Positions 5,252-5,518 of a stretch of 5,518 bases of DNA are shown piece after piece. The notes under the pieces are model-generated. The model was not told the origin of the DNA, searched no databases, and saw nothing but the letters and a program-made list of their open reading frames with translations. Each line of letters opens with the position of its first letter. The stretch's first letter is position 1. The position numbers and the translations under genes were made by a program. The stretch is from positions 1 to 5,518 of the forward strand of contig JAEZOG010000067.1 in assembly GCA_023414155.1 (NCBI GenBank), read 5' to 3'. The DNA is from Cyanobacteria bacterium OH_CFB_184. GTDB taxonomy: Bacteria; Cyanobacteriota; Vampirovibrionia; Gastranaerophilales; Gastranaerophilaceae.

Positions 5252-5518
5252 ATGAGCAAAAATTTTTTAGCCCTTGTTGTAACAGTATATGTTCTTGTTT
5301 TAAATGTATCACCGGTATTTGCGGGAAATCCAGACGGCCCTGATTTGACAGATCTGTTAATGCCAACTTTAACAAAATTAAATAATAAAACACCGCAAGA
5401 ATCTACAATTGGCAGTGCTTATTCATTATTTAATAATTCCGATGGTAATTTTGCTATAACAAAATATCTGATTCAAGAAACGGATGGTGAGAAGACAATC
5501 ACTCCAAAAGTATTGTCT
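5252..5518 (+). CDS. N-terminus of an exported protein of unknown function (partial)
   Basis: The reading frame starts at ATG 5252-5254 and is still open at the window edge, giving 89 residues. Residues 1-24 form a classical Sec signal peptide: MSKN, a hydrophobic core from Phe5 to about Leu17, then SPVFA with Val22/Ala24 at -3/-1, so cleavage before GNPDG is expected. The mature part visible (about 65 residues) is polar, Thr/Asn/Asp-rich and free of Cys, with no further membrane segment, suiting a periplasmic, surface or secreted protein. I do not recognise the family; a large adhesin-like surface protein is possible but unsupported here. GAGAGAG directly precedes the ATG with little spacing. 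GTG 5243-5245, in frame three codons upstream and preceded by GGAA, is an alternative start that leaves the signal peptide intact. The gene is divergent from the LysR-type regulator, and a LysR box lies between them. Confidence 0.8.
   Translation, partial: MSKNFLALVVTVYVLVLNVSPVFAGNPDGPDLTDLLMPTLTKLNNKTPQESTIGSAYSLFNNSDGNFAITKYLIQETDGEKTITPKVLS

Noticed and set aside
5211..5393. Minus-strand ORF of 60 codons
   Set aside because: It opposes the plus-strand frame with a clean signal peptide and has no recognisable product. The signal-peptide frame continues beyond it to the window edge.

Overview
The window is strongly AT-rich (long A/T runs, A/T-ending codons). It carries four complete minus-strand genes, the last codons of a plus-strand gene at the left edge, and the first 89 codons of a secreted-protein gene leaving at the right edge. 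Start sites have Shine-Dalgarno sequences of the AGGAG type and one promoter is close to the sigma-70 consensus, so this is bacterial. Low GC, exported proteins with classical signal sequences and the general style would suit a host-associated AT-rich bacterium, for example a gut Gastranaerophilales (Melainabacteria) type. That assignment is a guess: nothing in the window fixes the taxon, and there is no rRNA or tRNA.

Layout, left to right. (1) Bases 1-95: C-terminal 30 codons of an unidentified plus-strand gene. (2) 116-1666 minus: a polytopic membrane protein with the look of a GT-C-type glycosyltransferase (DUF6020-like). It has its own near-consensus promoter at 1694-1723, with a palindrome lying across the -10 and start point. 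(3) 1768-2871 minus: a membrane-anchored or secreted glycerophosphodiester phosphodiesterase with a complete active site and an unusual 47-residue N-terminal lead-in. (4) 2872-3074: about 200 bp with a weak terminator-like element and a 13-codon plus-strand mini-ORF that has a good Shine-Dalgarno. (5) 3075-4076 minus: a YeiH/UPF0324 family membrane transporter (putative sulfate/sulfite exporter). (6) 4156-5037 minus: a LysR-type regulator of the CysL/YeiE/CbbR-like branch, directly upstream of the transporter. (7) 5038-5251: divergent intergenic region with a T-N11-A LysR box, a TATAAT on each strand and a leader hairpin. (8) 5252-end plus: N-terminus of an exported protein of unknown function.

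The regulator and transporter form the most coherent unit: this pairing is familiar from yeiE-yeiH type loci and suggests inducible export or tolerance of a sulfur oxyanion. The phosphodiesterase and membrane glycosyltransferase-like gene lie head-to-tail, but the second has its own promoter, so any link between them (envelope glycerophosphodiester and glycan metabolism) is only inferred. No mobile element, CRISPR array, RNA gene or obvious new multi-gene system was seen. The most interesting signals are regulatory: the palindrome over the 1694-1723 promoter and the LysR box placed between two divergent promoters.
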